Shown here: positions 12,051 through 22,512 of the stretch, piece after piece
How positions within the stretch are numbered: position 1 is the stretch's first letter
Layout of the letters: every line of letters begins with the position of its first letter
From: Larix kaempferi
Taxonomy: Eukaryota > Streptophyta > Pinopsida > Pinales > Pinaceae
Assembly (NCBI GenBank): GCA_027924585.1
Contig: BSBM01000904.1
Coordinates: 18,559,501 to 18,623,500 of the forward strand
DNA length: 64,000 nt
Reading direction: 5' to 3'
Position numbers and translations under genes: made by a program
The notes under the pieces: model-generated
Databases searched by the model: none
Seen by the model: the letters and a program-made list of their open reading frames with translations, nothing else
Told to the model about the DNA's origin: nothing

Positions 12051-12420
12051 CGTCCCTAGACATGAGACTTGTCTTAAAGTGATAAGGAATGATCCTCCTG
12101 GAAGTTGATCTGGATTGCATCGTCCATAGACATGAGACTTGTCTTAAAGTGATAAGGAATGATCCTCCTGGAAGTTGATCTGGATTGCATCGTCCATAGA
12201 CATGAGACTTGTCTTAAAGTGATAAGGAATGATCCTCCTGGAAGTTGATCTGGATTGCATCGTCCATAGACATGAGACTTGTCTTAAAGTGATAAGGAAT
12301 GATCCTCCTGGAAGTTGATCTGGATTGCATCGTCCATAGACACGAGACTTGTCTTAAAGTGATAAGGATTGATTATCATGGAACTTGATCTAGATTGTAT
12401 CATCCATGGACCTATGTCCT
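12051..12420 (+). repeat. Minisatellite 4 of copia-B (70 bp x 5)
   Basis: TAGACA-GAGACTTG recurs at 12057, 12127, 12197, 12267 and 12337, exactly 70 bp apart, followed by a degraded sixth unit. The units are almost identical, so this array expanded recently. Confidence 0.92.
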
Positions 12421-12823
12421 AAAGAGAGCGGGATTGATCATCCTGTAATTGGATCGTGTGTATTGCAGAGTATGCTACTATAATGATGCTGTAGATCGAG
12501 ATGATCCAGATGTTGATCGTATGATGACGATGCTGATGATTGTGTGATGACGATGCTGCTTATCGTGATCGGAGATCCAGATGATGCTGTCGATCAGAGG
12601 ATCCGATGATGATGATGCTGTAGTTGTTTGAGTGCTGCAGAAGATGAAGACTGGGTACTGAAGATGTTGATGATCCAGTATTGAAGATCTTGAAAATGTT
12701 CCAGTAACTGCTTGAGTTACTGATGTTGATGTATAAAGAAAGCTTTCAATGATTTATAGATGTATCATGTATGATGTTGATGACTCCTTGCTCCTGCAGA
12801 TGTTGTTATAATATCCTTCTCGT

Positions 12824-12833
12824 TAAGGGGGAG
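12824..12833 (+). other. Polypurine tract of copia-B
   Basis: AAGGGGGAG directly precedes the 3' LTR and is the expected plus-strand primer. Copia-E has the same tract (51754-51762 on the minus strand). Confidence 0.8.
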
Positions 12834-13444
12834 TGTTGAGATATTGTAACTTCTAAGAATATTATATTTGTCCTTTATTATTCCGGAGATGTTTCATTCC
12901 TCCGTGAAGACCTTATTGTATATCCGAAGATGTTTATTCCTCCGTCAGAATGTGGTAACTTGGGTTATTAGACTTCCCTAGTGGGGGTCGGCCCTGTATG
13001 TGTTATGTGGGTCAAAGGGTTATTAGACCACCCTAGAGGGGTCGGCCCAGTCAGTTGTAATGGGGTGTTTAACCCAGTGGTTAAAGTTGGGGCGGACCTA
13101 GTTAGTGTAAAGTCATGTCGGAGTTGTGTATAAATAGAGGAGGTGTGTTCCTCATTTAACACACACATTGCACTCACTTGTGAATAGCGCATAAGTGAGA
13201 GAGAGAGAGATCTGCTGTGGAGGAGAAGGAGCTCATGGTTGTGGATTACAGCTTTGTATTTGCTGGTCATCTATATTGAGGAAGCTTTGTTGGGTTTTCT
13301 TCCCCATGAGGGTTTCCCAGGATAAATCTGTGTCTCTTGTGTTTATGTTGTGCTTGTTGTTCTTTCAGTGATCCTGTATATGCTATTGTTGTGAAATGGA
13401 ATGTAACATTGATATTTTTTGTCTTAGCATATTGAATCTTAACA
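12834..13444 (+). repeat. Copia-B 3' (or middle) LTR
   Basis: This 611-bp LTR matches 6754-7360. It is followed not by host DNA but by TGGTATCAGATC and another copy of the internal leader. Confidence 0.88.
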
Positions 13445-14228
13445 TGGTATCAGATCTAACCTAAAGGAAGGCAATGTATGGCACTTACGACACTTGCTTC
13501 ACTTGCGACAATTTGAAGGTTAGGGTTTTGTATAGCAAAAACCAGTCATCGTGGCACTTTCGCTACAAATCCATTTTGGCGAAGGTTCAGGATCTGAAAC
13601 CTTTACAGGTCGTAGATAACATATCCATGTACCTTGTGTCCAAAGGACACCCTCAGATTCGTTGTACTTTGTGAGTTATGATCAGTACAAGTTAGGGTTT
13701 CTGCCTCTTCCAGATCTCAGTCATAATCAGGTGACCTAGGCAAAAAGGTCATAACTTGGGCTAGGAAGCTCCAAATGAAATTTCGTAAAAAGTGATAGGT
13801 AGTGCACGGACTGTACTTTCTCAGGTAACTTTTTTAGGGGCCGAAGTTGAACCAGTGACATGTGGCATGCCGTACAAGTTCACTCTCCTGTTTTATCCCA
13901 TAAACAGGTCACGTTGCGACACTTGGCATAACTCTCTCTCAAAGAATCCAATTAAGGTCAGACCTGTGGGGTTAGAAAGAGGTCAGGTTGGGCTACCACA
14001 GGCATATGTTTTAGACCCTGTGGATTCGTAATTTCAGAGATGCACTAGAAACAATCAGGTACATAATTTTGTCCAAACATAATTATTTTTTAGCACCTTC
14101 ATTTTTGGATCGCCACTACTGTGGGAAATTAGGGTTTCGAAGAAAGTTGAAATTCTTGGAATTGGAGACCATAGCTGGATGCTACTCATCAAAATCGAAA
14201 TTTAGAGACAAAGATCGAATTTTTTGGC
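13445..14228 (+). mobile_element. Second partial copy of the copia-B leader
   Basis: The sequence repeats 7361 to about 8140 with a few percent of changes and then stops inside a TTTTTTGG run, after which hAT-1 coding sequence begins. No third LTR is present. Unequal recombination between LTRs followed by a deletion would explain it. Confidence 0.8.
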
Positions 14229-14462
14229 ACGCTCACAATAATGAGTCAACAACCTGAAGTTGTAATGTACATAAACCAAGGTTTCTGCTCGGTTTTCATT
14301 TAATTGGTTTCTTTTCATTCAGTGAATGAAGCTATAGGTGCTCCAACACCTTTCTGCAGAGGAACTGTTACCCACCTATGAAAGCACTATGACAGCCAAT
14401 TTATTCAAGCGTTGGTATGTTGAGGCATACATGTTCCACCATTCGATAGGAGGCACCCTATC
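14229..14462 (-). pseudogene. hAT-1 transposase dimerisation domain
   Basis: Beyond the stop of the central frame the minus strand still reads P-I-E-W-W, then SSAERCWSTYSFIH and ETLVYVHYNFRLL, the conserved C-terminal hAT dimerisation motif. It stops abruptly at the copia-B junction at about 14229, after C-E-R-A. A plausible tail (Y-N-L-W-N-Q) reappears in 6753-6690 on the far side of copia-B. Confidence 0.75.
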
Positions 14463-15815
14463 TCAATCTCTGATTGCATGCAAAGTACCAAATGGACCAA
14501 CTTCACTGAGATATGTGCTTAATTCACTGCGCAATAAGTCAAATTCCTCTACATCAAGGACCAACTTGTCTATAGCAGCCATGTACCCAACCTGTACCTC
14601 TGGATCTGTGTGGGGCTTTCTCGTAACCCCAACCCCAGGTGTTGGTTTGGCCAACCAGTATGGAGAATAATATTTTGGTGTTAACACATACGCTAAGGCA
14701 TGCAGTGGAACGTTGAGATGTTCCCACCTTTTGACCACATGTCTGTGAAAATGGTCATACAAGATGGGATCTTTCTGTTCAACAATATCTTTAATTTGGC
14801 CCAGCATGCTATCCATCTGCTCATACACCTCCCCAATCAACGAATTATATGTATTTGCAAACCGAATCATGTAATAAACGGGCTTTGTGAACCGCAAAAC
14901 ATACTTGACACTTGCCGAAAATTGACCATCAAGAACTGTGTCCTCCACGTCCTGAAAATCAAGCCTGTCAGATGTGGATGTAGCCCTATCTTTCAAGACC
15001 TTCCATGATTCACTTGATACCATGCTAGCCAATGCCTCTCTTACCTTTAAAAGGTGCCTGGAAGTGAGGTAGTAGCTAGCAAATCTAATCGTTGCTATCT
15101 TCAATAGCTCCAACTTTGAGTGACTTCGAAAAATGCCATGGGCATTGCTATGGTTGGTTATAAATCTTATCATGTACTTGCCCTTTTTGTACAATTCACC
15201 AATCCATTTGTAATCATTTTCCTTCAACTTAATGATGTCGTGCATCAAAAGGTTCAGTGTGTGAACCAAACACCCAAACCAAAATATGTTGGGGTATCTA
15301 TCTTCAATGATTGCTCCCGCTGCCTTACAATTAGCAGCATTATTGGTTATGACTTGGATGACATTGTATGGACCAATAGCTTCAATGGTTTTGAATTGGA
15401 GTTTTGCAATGTTCATGCCGGTCTTGAATTTATCTGAGTAGTCATGGGCTGAAAGGAAGACTGCACCGGTAGCAGACACACTAAGAACATTTATCAATGG
15501 CTTGCCTTTTACATTTGTCCATCCATTTGATACAATTGATACCCCATAATCATTCCAAGCATTTGTGAATTGCCCCAAATCATTTTGGATCTTGCCTCTT
15601 TCCTTGTCAAGCCCCACAGTTCTAGCTTTGTCATACCTCGGGCTCTTGTATCCTGTTGGAGCAGTGCAAATGGCCTCTACCATTTCATGCCAATAGGGTG
15701 AGCGAAGGGCATTGAATGGTATGCCACATGCATAGAGAAACCAGAACACTTTTGCATCCACGTCATCCCTACCACCTTGGTCAAGGAAATCTAATATTGT
15801 CTTGTGTGACCCCAT
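14463..15815 (-). CDS. hAT-1 transposase, central open frame (450 aa, decayed gene)
   Basis: This frame carries the catalytic-core part of a plant hAT transposase of the DUF659 type. The start region has a D-Q-G-G-R-D-D-V-D-A motif followed by FWFLYACGIPFNALRSPYW. Next come VSIVSNGWTN (the catalytic D of the usual SDGW is N here) and VIQVITNNAANCKAAG (the usual TDN has also become TNN). It continues with the CLVHTLNLLM segment and RWEHLNVPLHALAYVLTPKYY near the end. Loss of both acidic residues argues against activity. Upstream in frame-shifted pieces lies the BED zinc finger, and downstream the dimerisation domain continues to 14229. It is the longest open frame in the window, but I regard it as a pseudogene. 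Confidence 0.85.
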   Translation of the reverse strand: MGSHKTILDFLDQGGRDDVDAKVFWFLYACGIPFNALRSPYWHEMVEAICTAPTGYKSPRYDKARTVGLDKERGKIQNDLGQFTNAWNDYGVSIVSNGWTNVKGKPLINVLSVSATGAVFLSAHDYSDKFKTGMNIAKLQFKTIEAIGPYNVIQVITNNAANCKAAGAIIEDRYPNIFWFGCLVHTLNLLMHDIIKLKENDYKWIGELYKKGKYMIRFITNHSNAHGIFRSHSKLELLKIATIRFASYYLTSRHLLKVREALASMVSSESWKVLKDRATSTSDRLDFQDVEDTVLDGQFSASVKYVLRFTKPVYYMIRFANTYNSLIGEVYEQMDSMLGQIKDIVEQKDPILYDHFHRHVVKRWEHLNVPLHALAYVLTPKYYSPYWLAKPTPGVGVTRKPHTDPEVQVGYMAAIDKLVLDVEEFDLLRSELSTYLSEVGPFGTLHAIRD

Positions 15816-16321
15816 GTGTGAAAATCCACTACCTTGGGTGGATGGGCCTCTAGTTCTCGGTGAATTTGAGGGTCCTGGTCAACCCTTGATGCTTTTGATT
15901 TGTTTTGTGCTTCAAATTCTTCCTTCTTATACATGGCTCTTTGTGTTGAAGGCACATTTGGGAAAACACAGACTCCTATAGTTTTGTTTTCATCACATGG
16001 CATGTGCCCACATAGATGTCTTCTTAGACGGGTATATGAACCCGTGTAAGTCCTGTTACAATGGGGGCAACCAAATTTGGTGGTTCCACCCCCTTTGCTT
16101 CCTCACTTGGTGACATATTTCCACAAGGCTGTTGAGTCCTCCTTGGTTTTCATTCGGTTTCCCTCCTCCTCCTCCTCTTCCCCTCCTTCCTCCTCTCCAT
16201 GGTATGTGCCACTACCCACTTCTTCATCCTCTCCCTCTCCCTCATTCCTCCTTCGGTTTCCAATGACCATCATCAAAATAACAAATGGAACCAACAAAAC
16301 AAACCATAAACCCATCATCAT
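15791..16321 (-). pseudogene. hAT-1 transposase N-terminus with BED zinc finger
   Basis: Read on the minus strand, 16321-16103 gives an acidic leader ending ALWKYVTK, the usual start of the BED domain. Past a stop and frameshift, about 16080-16003 encodes CPHCNRTYTGSYTRLRRHL and then C-G-H, the C2-H-H metal-binding pattern. The frame 16003-15791 continues the linker and ends at HTRQY. The 450-residue core begins a few bases on in another frame. Together they form one broken transposase gene. Confidence 0.75.
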
Positions 16322-17144
16322 GTTTATTGGAAGTTGGAAGTGGAACTGGAGATTTAACCTGTTTCCCTACAATAGAATGAGGGAGAAAGCATGGGAAAGA
16401 GTAGGAGAGGAACATTTACATTCTAGATTCTTGATTTCAAGCATTCAAATTTAGATCAATGATTAATCATCAAACTTCAAGTTCAAATTTTCAAACTTCA
16501 AAAGTTCAAGTCTCAAGCATCAAAACTTCAAGTTCAAACACAAAGCAAATCAAGAAGAAAGGGTTTAGAGCCTAGCTATTTGGATCTCCAATGGTAGTGA
16601 GTGTGCCAAGCAGCCAACCTTCTTCAATCTCCAAGAAAAAACCAAGCTTGATGGCAGCCTTCTCCTCTTCTCCTCTCCTCTCCTCTCCTCTCTTCTCTTC
16701 TCTTCTCTTCTCAAGCAAAGAAAAGTGAGAAATGGGGTGTGGAGGAGGGATTTATCCCTTAAAGCCCTATTACTTCCCTCCAAAACCCCAACCGTGGACC
16801 CCGCCGCTCGAACTCCTCATTTTCGTCGGTTGACGCAAAGCGTCTTAAGAATCCACGGGAAGTGTTTTGGGGAGCTATCCAAAGTGTTTTTAAATGCTGT
16901 CGGAAGCTAAGGGAAGCGATCGAGAAGCGGAACGAAGCAAGAAGGAAGCTTCGCTTCCGATCGCTTCCTCAACGCTTTGAGACAGAGGCAGGGAGTGATG
17001 GAAAATGCCCGGAAGCGTGCTTTGACAAAACGACCCCGGCCGAAAGCGAACAGGAAGCGAGCTTCCGAGTAGCTTCTGAGTAGCTTCAGTCAGAAGCTAG
17101 CTTCTGGAGTGGGGGTGATGGGGGGGCGCTTCCCCGCAACTTAG

Positions 17145-17152
17145 GTCCAATT
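17145..17152. repeat. Target site duplication of hAT-1, right copy
   Basis: This is the second exact copy of GTCCAATT; the old copia leader resumes right after it. Confidence 0.85.
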
Positions 17153-17610
17153 AAAAAAAAAGGAAATATCTTTATTTGTTTCTTCCTTGTACAGACATTG
17201 CTTTGTATTTGAGGTTGGAGTTACATTTTGGTCAATTTATCTCATACCATGCTTGAAGGGAAACCTAAAATTTAATGGCCAACATTTTAAAACATGGAAA
17301 CAACGGATGCTTGCAAATTTTGAGTGGTGTTTGGAGAAGTTGATTTTCAGAAAAGAAATTTGTAGTGAAATCAATGAAGATGGTCAAGCAAAAAATGATG
17401 TCATGAATTGAGAGGCCATCATGCTCATTAAAGTCTTTGTCAAGGATGAGATGCTTCCTGCCCTTCAAGATGGGGACAATGAATTCACCATTTGGCAGTC
17501 CTTACGGAATTTTCATGAGACCTTTGATAAAGGTAGAGCCATTTTCTTAAAGAATAGTTTGTTTTCTATTAAGATGGAAGAACATGACTCTTTTCTAGAT
17601 CATTTATTGA
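17153..17610 (+). pseudogene. Old copia A: leader and N-terminal part of gag
   Basis: From about 17250 the frame encodes FNGQHFKTWKQRMLANFE, then EAIMLIKVFVKDEMLPALQD, the IWQSLRNFHETFDKGRA segment and MEEHDSFLDHLL, the N-terminal copia gag (UBN2-type) domain. An in-frame TGA at 17409 breaks it. It is cut at 17610 by hAT-2; the gag continues at 26210. Confidence 0.85.
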
Positions 17611-18289
17611 CAAGGTTACCGGAATCGGTCTTCCATGCTCGGTTTCTGTACTGGAATCTTGGTGGAATTGGAGAATTGTCTCGGAATCTAGAAAACATCT
17701 CAGAAATTGAATCAAAATCCATTCCGGCAATCAAAAACGAATATTGGATCAAGGATTTCGGTTTTCTCATTAGGAATCTCCCCACGTGTACAGGAATCCG
17801 ATTCAAATTGAAGGAACCAATTCCTAAAAATCGGGAATCCGTTCCTTCAATTGGAATCAGATCCCATTTTTATAATAAAAAAATGATTTTTTTAAGCATT
17901 GAAGGGGCAATAAAGCCCGCGGGAGAGCCCTATTGACCCCACACTCACTCAGATGCAGGAGAGCAGTTGATAGCACCGACGCACATTAATCCATCACAGT
18001 AGCACCTTAATCCATTGCAGCTGACTTGAGGAGCTTGGAGTAGCGATAGAGATTGAGGGCGGCGAGCATTGGAGCTGGCTTAATCCATCCTAGTCACACA
18101 ATTGAAGAGAGGATATGACTTCAAGATCTCGAAGCACCGATTGAGATTCGAGAGCTCAAAGAAGTGAGCATTTGAGCAAGGATGACCCCCTAGGTTGAGG
18201 TAAGGTCTTCTTAACTTAAGTTTTTAGTTATTTGCATTTTATTTTGATTTTAGTATTTTATTTTTTATTTTAAAGTCGTTTTGGTGTGC

Positions 18290-18750
18290 TAAGTATGGCT
18301 TGTTGGCATCCACAGGAAACATGTGCATGCCAACAAGCCATACACATCATTCCTATGACTTGTTAGCATGCACAGTCTGCCTGCGTATGCCAACTGGCCT
18401 GTGTGTGCCCTGTTGGCATACACAGGCAGCCTTTCCATGCCGACAAGCCATAGGAATGCTGCGTATGGCTTGTTGGCATGCACAGGCTACCTATGCATGC
18501 CAACAGGGCACACACAGGCTTGAAGGCTAGCATTCCTATGGCTTGTTGGAATGCACATGTTGCCTTTGTATGGCAACAGGGCACACACATGCCTCTTGGC
18601 AAGTTGTTTCAACCTTCCAACAGGCCTGTGTGTGACCCATTGGCATACGTACTTAGCTTGTGCATGCCAACAAGCCTGTGCATATGGCTTGTTGGCATGC
18701 ATAGGCTTCCTGTGTATGCCAACAGGGCATAGAGGCTTGTTCATAGCATA
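18290..18750. repeat. Array of alternating inverted repeats (CTTGTTGGCATG / CATGCCAACAAG)
   Basis: About a dozen copies of a 15-20 base motif occur alternately in direct and inverted orientation, for example GGCTTGTTGGCATG with CATGCCAACAAGCC. Neighbouring pairs could fold into hairpins of 45-60 bases. The array lies between the left end of hAT-2 and its transposase start. It resembles neither a tRNA nor a coding region, and open frames on both strands are by-products of the repeat. Confidence 0.85.
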
Positions 18751-18891
18751 ATTTTATTAATTTAAATTAATAATTTTATTTATTAATTTAAATTTTAAAC
18801 TCGATAATTTTATTTATTATGCTAGCAGGTCTGAATATTTTCCAATTTCCACTGTTCAATTCACTAAACCAGTAAACTTTAAACTCCATCA

Positions 18892-19948
18892 ATGGCCTCT
18901 GGTTCTCGTCAGTCAATTCCATCTGGGCATGGAGTTCATGGCAACAAGAATGGTCTTGGGAGAGGAAGCATTGAACAACGACAAGTACTTGAACCTGTAT
19001 CTGCACACCCAATTGATTCTCCTCTGTGGAAGTATGTTACAAAGATTTGGAAGAAGGAGAAGAACAATGGTGGTACCTGTTTGTGGATGCAACAAATGCA
19101 CAAATTTTTTTGCAGGTTCATACATGAGGGTTAAGGCCCATTTTCTTTGGCTTGAAGGTGACAATGGAGTTCATCATTGCAAATCTATTATTCGAAAAGA
19201 TGTGGAAAAATTTCAGGCAGAACGAGATGCTGCGGATTTAGCTCAGGCAGAAAGGAGTTTCAGGAAGCAACTATTCACAAAAAGAACAGCTGACATTCCC
19301 TTAATTGTTGAAGAAGCCCGCAAGAGACAAAATGTTGGAACATTGGACAAGATGTTTGACATGGGAGGCAGGGATGAGATAGATAGCAGGGTCGCAAGAG
19401 CCATATTTGCATGTGGATTATCCTTCAATGTAGTGTGGTCTCCTTATTGGCAAGACCTGCCTAGGGCAGTTAATGAGGCCCCTAGGGTTTACAAGGGGGC
19501 AAACTTTGAGAAAGTGCGCACTACACTTCTACGGAGGGAGAAATTGATCATGAAGAAAGTATTGGAACCTATTCGTTCTAGTTGGAGTGGCAATGGTGTC
19601 TATTATATCTGATGGTTGGACTGATAGGGCCAATAGGCCATTGGTGAACATTATTGCAATGTCTCTTGTAGGCCCATACTTCTTGAGGGCAATAGATGCT
19701 TCAGGGGATGAGAAGAATGCTGAATGGATTGCTGAAAAAATTTCAGAAGCAATCAAAATTGTGTGCCCTTCAAATGTTGTGCAAGTCATCACTGATAATG
19801 CACGTTCATGCAAGGCAGCTGGGGCAATTATTGAGGGATTGTATGACCATATTTTTTGGACACCTTGTGTGGTGCATAGTTTAAATCTTGCATTTAAAGC
19901 CATTGTTCTTGAAGTTGAATGGATGAAAAAACTATGTGAAGAAGCAGG
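18892..19948 (+). pseudogene. hAT-2 transposase, 5' half
   Basis: The likely start is the ATG at 18892; the frame reaches DSPLWKYVTKIWKKEKNNGG. After a frameshift the BED zinc finger continues as CNKCTNFFAGSYMRVKAHFL. From there 18929-19612 covers ARKRQNVGTLDKMFDMGGRD and FACGLSFNVVWSPYWQDL. A second frameshift leads into 19587-19948 with VSIISDGWTDRANRPLVNII and VQVITDNARSCKAAGAIIEG, where the catalytic D of SDGW and TDN are kept, unlike hAT-1. CVVHSLNLAF follows and the gene is then cut by element C at W-M-K-K-L-C-E-E-A. Confidence 0.85.
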
Positions 19949-22512
19949 GTGTTACCGGATGAATTAGCAGGTCAATTCATCGATAAGGAAATGCACCTAG
20001 AGTATATCCCAATGTCACTTCGGATACAATGTGCTACTTCTTTGGAAGTCAAGACCTCCAAGGGGAGAGCCCTTCGATAAAACACCTGCAATCAACTAGA
20101 TGGCCCAATACAAAAATACCTAGGCAAAAATACCAATGACCAGTGCTTTATGGATTCAAAAGAACAAGAGAAACCAAAGAATCACCTTCAACAACCAATG
20201 TAATATCTTAACCTGTGATGAAGTATCTAATGTGCAAGTAGTGGTATAATCAATCACAAACTCACTCAATGTTATTAAGACCATTAAAGTTATACATCAA
20301 CGATTTATCAACCATGTAAACAAGATGTAAATCTAGCTACTGATTATGAACCATAAATACCATAATAAAAGATCAAATACGTGCCTCCTTCAAAGTGATT
20401 AGATTATTGTTTCAGATCTGTGTGTAAATGCAGATGACACGGTATAGAAGCAGTAAAGTATTGTGCAAAGATGTAGATAAAACAATATATATGTTCACCA
20501 AATTTAACTTTCACAATAGGTAGAGAGCCACATAAATGTCAATAAGTAATGCATGCATTCATACAAGTATTTAACCCTATGTGACCAGCATTTGTAGCAG
20601 TATCAAAGTAAAATAGAAGATCACTTTCCAGCTTACCAACACAAGTATATTAGGCTGAAATATATGCAAAAGAAAACTGAAATAACCTCTCAGCATGCAC
20701 AATGAATTTTCAGACCTATCTGTATGTAACTTTTCACTCTTCAGAAAACAAATTCAGACCTTTAAAATTTCTCACAATTGCACTAAAAAATAATCCTACT
20801 CGTTGTCTTAATGTATAGGTGTTGGTGAAGGTTTCGGAGAAGCCAAAGATGGAGGTCTGCAGACTGTAGCAGACCTTGGAAAGGCCTGCAAAAAGGGGAA
20901 GAAGCAAGGTGGAATGGTAAAGGAAGGTGAAGAGGGAAAGCGAAGAGGACAAGGGTGGAAAGGAAAAGGAAGTAGGAAGCTGAAGAAAGAAGAGGGCGGC
21001 GGATGCAAGGGAGAGGCCTGAGGTAGAAGGGAGCAGGTCGAAGATTGAGTGGGAGGCAACGAAGTGGTGGAAAGGGGGACCGATGGTGTAGGCTTGGAGA
21101 GGAGATGAGAGCGAGCTTGAAAGCAAGGAGAGCGAGGGTAGGTGGTCAGAGAAAGGAGGAGGTTGTGGGAGGTTTTTCCAATTTAATTTTTATGAAAAAT
21201 TAATGTAAAAACTCAGTCAGAAATTACAAAATAACAAATAGAACTAAACTAATATAATATATACAGAAGTACAAACTCAGAAAATTAGTATTTAAAAGAA
21301 GAGCAACCTAGGGTTTTTAGAGAAATCTACCCTAACACTAGGGCATCAAGGAGGATGGCCCTCCTCTTGATATGGTACTTGCCAAGTTTGGCAAACTAGG
21401 GTTTTCTTCAACAACCACAAAGGTTGGTTGAAGAGGCCCTAGTTAAAACAAACCTTGGAGACCTAAAACTCAAGCTTTACAATGCTAGGGCAACTAAAGG
21501 TTGAAATGATATAGTTAGGACAAAATGCAGTATTAATGTCTACCATTCAACCTTAGACAAGCACACATCCAACGTTTAGCAAAGAAATATCAAGAGAAGA
21601 GACTTAGATACCTCCTTGTGCATGTGTTAATCAAACAAATCCTAGCATCACCTTAGCAAAGAACAAGAGCAAAGATACTTCAAAGATTTGTCCCCAAACT
21701 AGCAAGTACATCCATCCTCGAGGTGTGCATCACTCCAAGAGTCCAAGTAGGGTAAAAATCAGAAATAAATGTTTTATCCCATGAGTTGATGAAAATGAAG
21801 TGAGGAGAAGTGTATTTATACTCTTCTCACACTCACTTTACAAAAATAAAAAATATCCAGACCGACATGCCTTTTAAAATGTCAATTTGAAATTATAAAA
21901 TCTCAACTTAAAATTATAACAAAAATAATATAAAATAGTCAGAATTGTGGGTAATTTGGGGCATTTTCCCCAGAATTTACCCACATGACTAAAACAGCTA
22001 AAAATGAGCAAATCACTCCATTCTGAAGGCCGAAATGCAGAGGGGGGAAGGGGGTCGTCATGCCCCATCTAACCCCAACAGTAGTGAAAATCCCTCAACG
22101 CCGCCTCCTAATCAAGCAATGCAGCTTGGCCTGGAGGATGACGTCATCATCAAGAGGAGCCCAAGGAGAAAGGGTGTTGGTCACTTGGAGGGCCAGGAGG
22201 GTGTGAAAGGTGACCTGGAGGAGAGATATATGCCTCAGTATTGAAATATCTGCCACCAGGATGATAAATCAAGGTGGGGGTCATGTGACCCACCCCTGGA
22301 AGCCCCAGACACCAACCTTAGAGCTTCAAGCCCTTTCATGAGGCAGTCAACGATGCCACTAAGCCATAGTACTTCCAAGGGAGAAACTTGAGGGTCTGGC
22401 CATAACCCCACTCAGAAAAAAGGCTGGATAACATCCCTCCTGGTCAGAAAAAAATGACGCTGTCTCCATGGGGCACATCTGCAGGTGCGCTGGTACTGGT
22501 ACCACGTAACAC
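19949..22512. mobile_element. Element C, an unclassified 2.6-kb insertion in the hAT-2 transposase
   Basis: It begins GTGTTACCGG and ends GTACCACGTAACAC, so the outermost seven bases are an exact inverted repeat. It separates two halves of one transposase gene, which fixes its borders to within a few bases. No transposase, RT or other domain was recognised inside; open frames there are low in complexity (Ser/Pro/Phe-rich on the minus strand at 20734-21126). Its right 960 bp recur inverted at 43072-44033. The flanks GAAGCAGG and AGGGGAAG do not form a clear duplication, so the superfamily remains open. Confidence 0.65.

Larger units (their letters stand above)
6754..14228 (+). mobile_element. 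Copia-B: LTR - internal - LTR - partial internal
   Basis: Two near-identical LTRs begin TGTTGAGATATTG and end in CTTAACA (6754-7360, 12834-13444). The first is followed by a perfect TGGTATCAGAGC primer site and the second is preceded by a GGGGGAG polypurine tract. After the second LTR the internal leader starts again (13445 to about 14228) and breaks off in hAT-1 sequence. The structure is therefore a tandem or recombined one rather than a simple insertion. gag, protease and integrase were not recognised; only RT and RNase H parts remain. Confidence 0.85.
6475..17144 (-). mobile_element. hAT-1 transposon, interrupted by copia-B
   Basis: The left tip CAAGGTTACTCGGGAG and the complement of the right tip, CTAAGTTGCGGGGAAG, are imperfect inverted repeats (about 11 of the first 18 bases agree). 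They are flanked by the exact 8-bp duplication GTCCAATT. GAAGCG and GCTTCC motifs crowd both sub-terminal regions (6487-6550 and 16850-17135), as expected of transposase-binding sites. The element's own DNA is 6475-6753 and 14229-17144, about 3.2 kb; the rest is copia-B, which cut the 3' end of the transposase gene. The element sits in the leader of the old copia A. Confidence 0.8.

Noticed and set aside
16565-16783. 72-residue minus-strand frame rich in E-E-K-R-R
   Set aside because: It is produced by a TCTCC/TCTTC simple repeat in the 5' part of hAT-1.
18289-18751. CRISPR-like or multi-gene region suggested by regular repeats and open frames on both strands
   Set aside because: Repeats alternate in orientation and have no constant spacer; the sequence is eukaryotic and sits inside a transposon.
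20734-21126. 130-residue minus-strand frame in element C
   Set aside because: It is rich in Ser, Phe, Leu and Pro because the plus strand is GA-rich; no domain was recognised and the inverted copy does not cover it.
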